NCBI GenBank assembly: GCA_027030825.1
Contig: JALVEM010000499.1
Location: 1-7,090, forward strand
Direction of reading: 5' to 3'
From: Thiohalobacter sp.
GTDB lineage: Bacteria; Pseudomonadota; Gammaproteobacteria; Thiohalobacterales; Thiohalobacteraceae
DNA: 7,090 nucleotides
In this document: positions 6,284-7,090 of the stretch, piece after piece
How positions within the stretch are numbered: position 1 is the first letter of the stretch
How the letters are laid out: each line of letters begins with the position of its first letter
Notes under the pieces: model-generated
The model's input: only the letters and a program-made list of their open reading frames with translations
Database searches by the model: none
What the model was told of the DNA's origin: nothing
Position numbers and translations under genes: made by a program

Positions 6284-7090
6284 ATGCCTCGCCTTCCCGA
6301 AAGGACCACCGACGACTGGGCCCGGCAGGACGTCCAGGCCACGCTGGACGAACTGAAGACCGACCCGCACCGCGGACTCTCGAGCGAGGAGGCCGAAAGA
6401 CGCCTGCAGGAATTCGGCCCCAACGAGATCGAGGAGCGGGAAGAACCGCTCTGGCACCGCGTTTTCCGGCGCTTCTGGGGGCCGATCCCCTGGATGATCG
6501 AGATCGCCGCGGTGCTCTCGGCCCTGGTACAGAAATGGGAAGACTTCGTCATCATCCTGATCATGCTGCTGGTGAACGGGCTGCTGGACTTCTTCCAGGA
6601 GCACCGGGCGCTGAACGCGCTGGCCGCACTCAGGCAGCGCATGGCCCAGCAGGTGACCGTGCTGCGCGACGGCCGCTTTCACGTGCTGCCGGCCCGCGAG
6701 CTGGTGCCCGGCGACATCGTGAAACTGAAGATCGGCGACATCGTGCCGGCCGACGTGCAGCTCCTGGACGGGGACTATCTGGCCATCGACCAGTCGGCGC
6801 TGACCGGCGAATCGCTGCCCGTGACGCGCCGCCGAGGCGAAGCGGCCTACGCCAACACCATCGTCAAGCAGGGCGAGATGCTGGCCGTAGTGGTCAACAC
6901 CGGCACTCACACCCGTTTCCATTCCGTGGTCGAGCTGGTCTCGCGCGCCTCGCTGAAGGAGCGAAGCCACTTCCAGAAGATGGTGATCCAGATCGGCAAT
7001 TTCCTGATCTTCGTCACCCTCTTCCTGGTCGCCCTGATCGTGATGGTGGCGCTGTTCCGGGGCGATGCGCCGCTCGAGATCCTGCGTTTC
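6284..7090 (+). CDS. P3A-type (plasma-membrane proton-efflux) P-type ATPase, N-terminal part
   Basis: The first 269 residues of a P-type cation ATPase; the phosphorylation Asp (DKTGT), nucleotide-binding domain and later membrane helices lie beyond the window. Residues 17-55 are the cation-ATPase N-terminal domain (GLSSEEAERRLQEFGPNEI). Membrane helices are near 66-83 (after FWGPIPWMIEIAAVLS), 88-104 and 237-258. The actuator domain between helices 2 and 3 carries VPGDIVKLKIGDIVPAD (141-157) and the dephosphorylation loop TGES (174-177) within DQSALTGESLPV. The short N-terminus, the FWGPIPWMIE helix and DFFQE resemble fungal/plant Pma1 and the archaeal/bacterial homologues (P3A) rather than heavy-metal pumps. 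The product probably exports H+ using ATP. The ATG at 6284 has only a weak GAG site (6274-6276). Ion specificity cannot be confirmed without helices 4-6. Confidence 0.9.
   Translation, partial: MPRLPERTTDDWARQDVQATLDELKTDPHRGLSSEEAERRLQEFGPNEIEEREEPLWHRVFRRFWGPIPWMIEIAAVLSALVQKWEDFVIILIMLLVNGLLDFFQEHRALNALAALRQRMAQQVTVLRDGRFHVLPARELVPGDIVKLKIGDIVPADVQLLDGDYLAIDQSALTGESLPVTRRRGEAAYANTIVKQGEMLAVVVNTGTHTRFHSVVELVSRASLKERSHFQKMVIQIGNFLIFVTLFLVALIVMVALFRGDAPLEILRF

Noticed and set aside
5503..6642. A 379-codon minus-strand open frame across the baeRF-type gene, terminator and ATPase start
   Set aside because: It crosses the strong plus-strand terminator and two well-supported plus-strand genes; its translation has no family pattern.
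1..7090. CRISPR arrays, tRNA or rRNA genes, transposases, IS ends, integrases
   Set aside because: Reading both strands showed no regularly spaced repeats, tRNA-like ends or mobile-element proteins.

Overview
This is a high-GC stretch of chromosome. My hand counts give about 70-75% GC in typical coding segments. Gene content and order suggest a free-living gammaproteobacterium, perhaps a Chromatiales/Ectothiorhodospiraceae-type organism. The class rests on the asmA-mutY-yggX linkage known from gammaproteobacteria such as Pseudomonas and on E. coli-like MutY and YggX. Anything finer than class is a guess.

Layout, left to right. (1) Positions 1-1059, minus strand: the N-terminal 353 codons of an autotransporter/outer-membrane beta-barrel protein whose 3' end lies outside the window. 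It has a signal peptide, a low-GC Ig-like domain, a Cys-pair linker and the first barrel strands. (2) Positions 1241-5355, minus strand: a compact four-gene operon transcribed asmA, periplasmic SRPBCC/START-like protein, mutY, yggX. Its junctions overlap by 4, 14 and 4 nt. (3) Positions 5356-5649: a divergent control region with candidate promoters both ways and two stem-loops in the leader of the rightward gene. (4) Positions 5650-6153, plus strand: a small host-attachment/baeRF-type protein, closed by a textbook intrinsic terminator at 6173-6216. (5) From 6284 to the window end, plus strand: the first 269 codons of a P3A-type (plasma-membrane H+-pumping) P-type ATPase, cut by the window edge.

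How the genes relate. MutY (adenine glycosylase acting on A:8-oxoG) and YggX (iron-associated oxidative damage protection) form a known oxidative-stress pair. AsmA and the SRPBCC protein are an envelope pair; translational overlap and possible lipid binding by both suggest, as inference only, a shared role in moving or sensing lipids across the periplasm. The host-attachment-like protein and the proton ATPase point the same way but are separated by a strong terminator, so they are probably separate transcription units.

I do not see a clear new defence, mobile or RNA-guided system here. There are no CRISPR repeats, tRNA or rRNA genes, IS ends or integrases. The most interesting leads are the exported SRPBCC protein with exactly two cysteines wedged between asmA and mutY, the sharp GC drop over the exported Ig-like domain of the autotransporter, and the structured leader with a heat-shock-like promoter before the baeRF-type gene.
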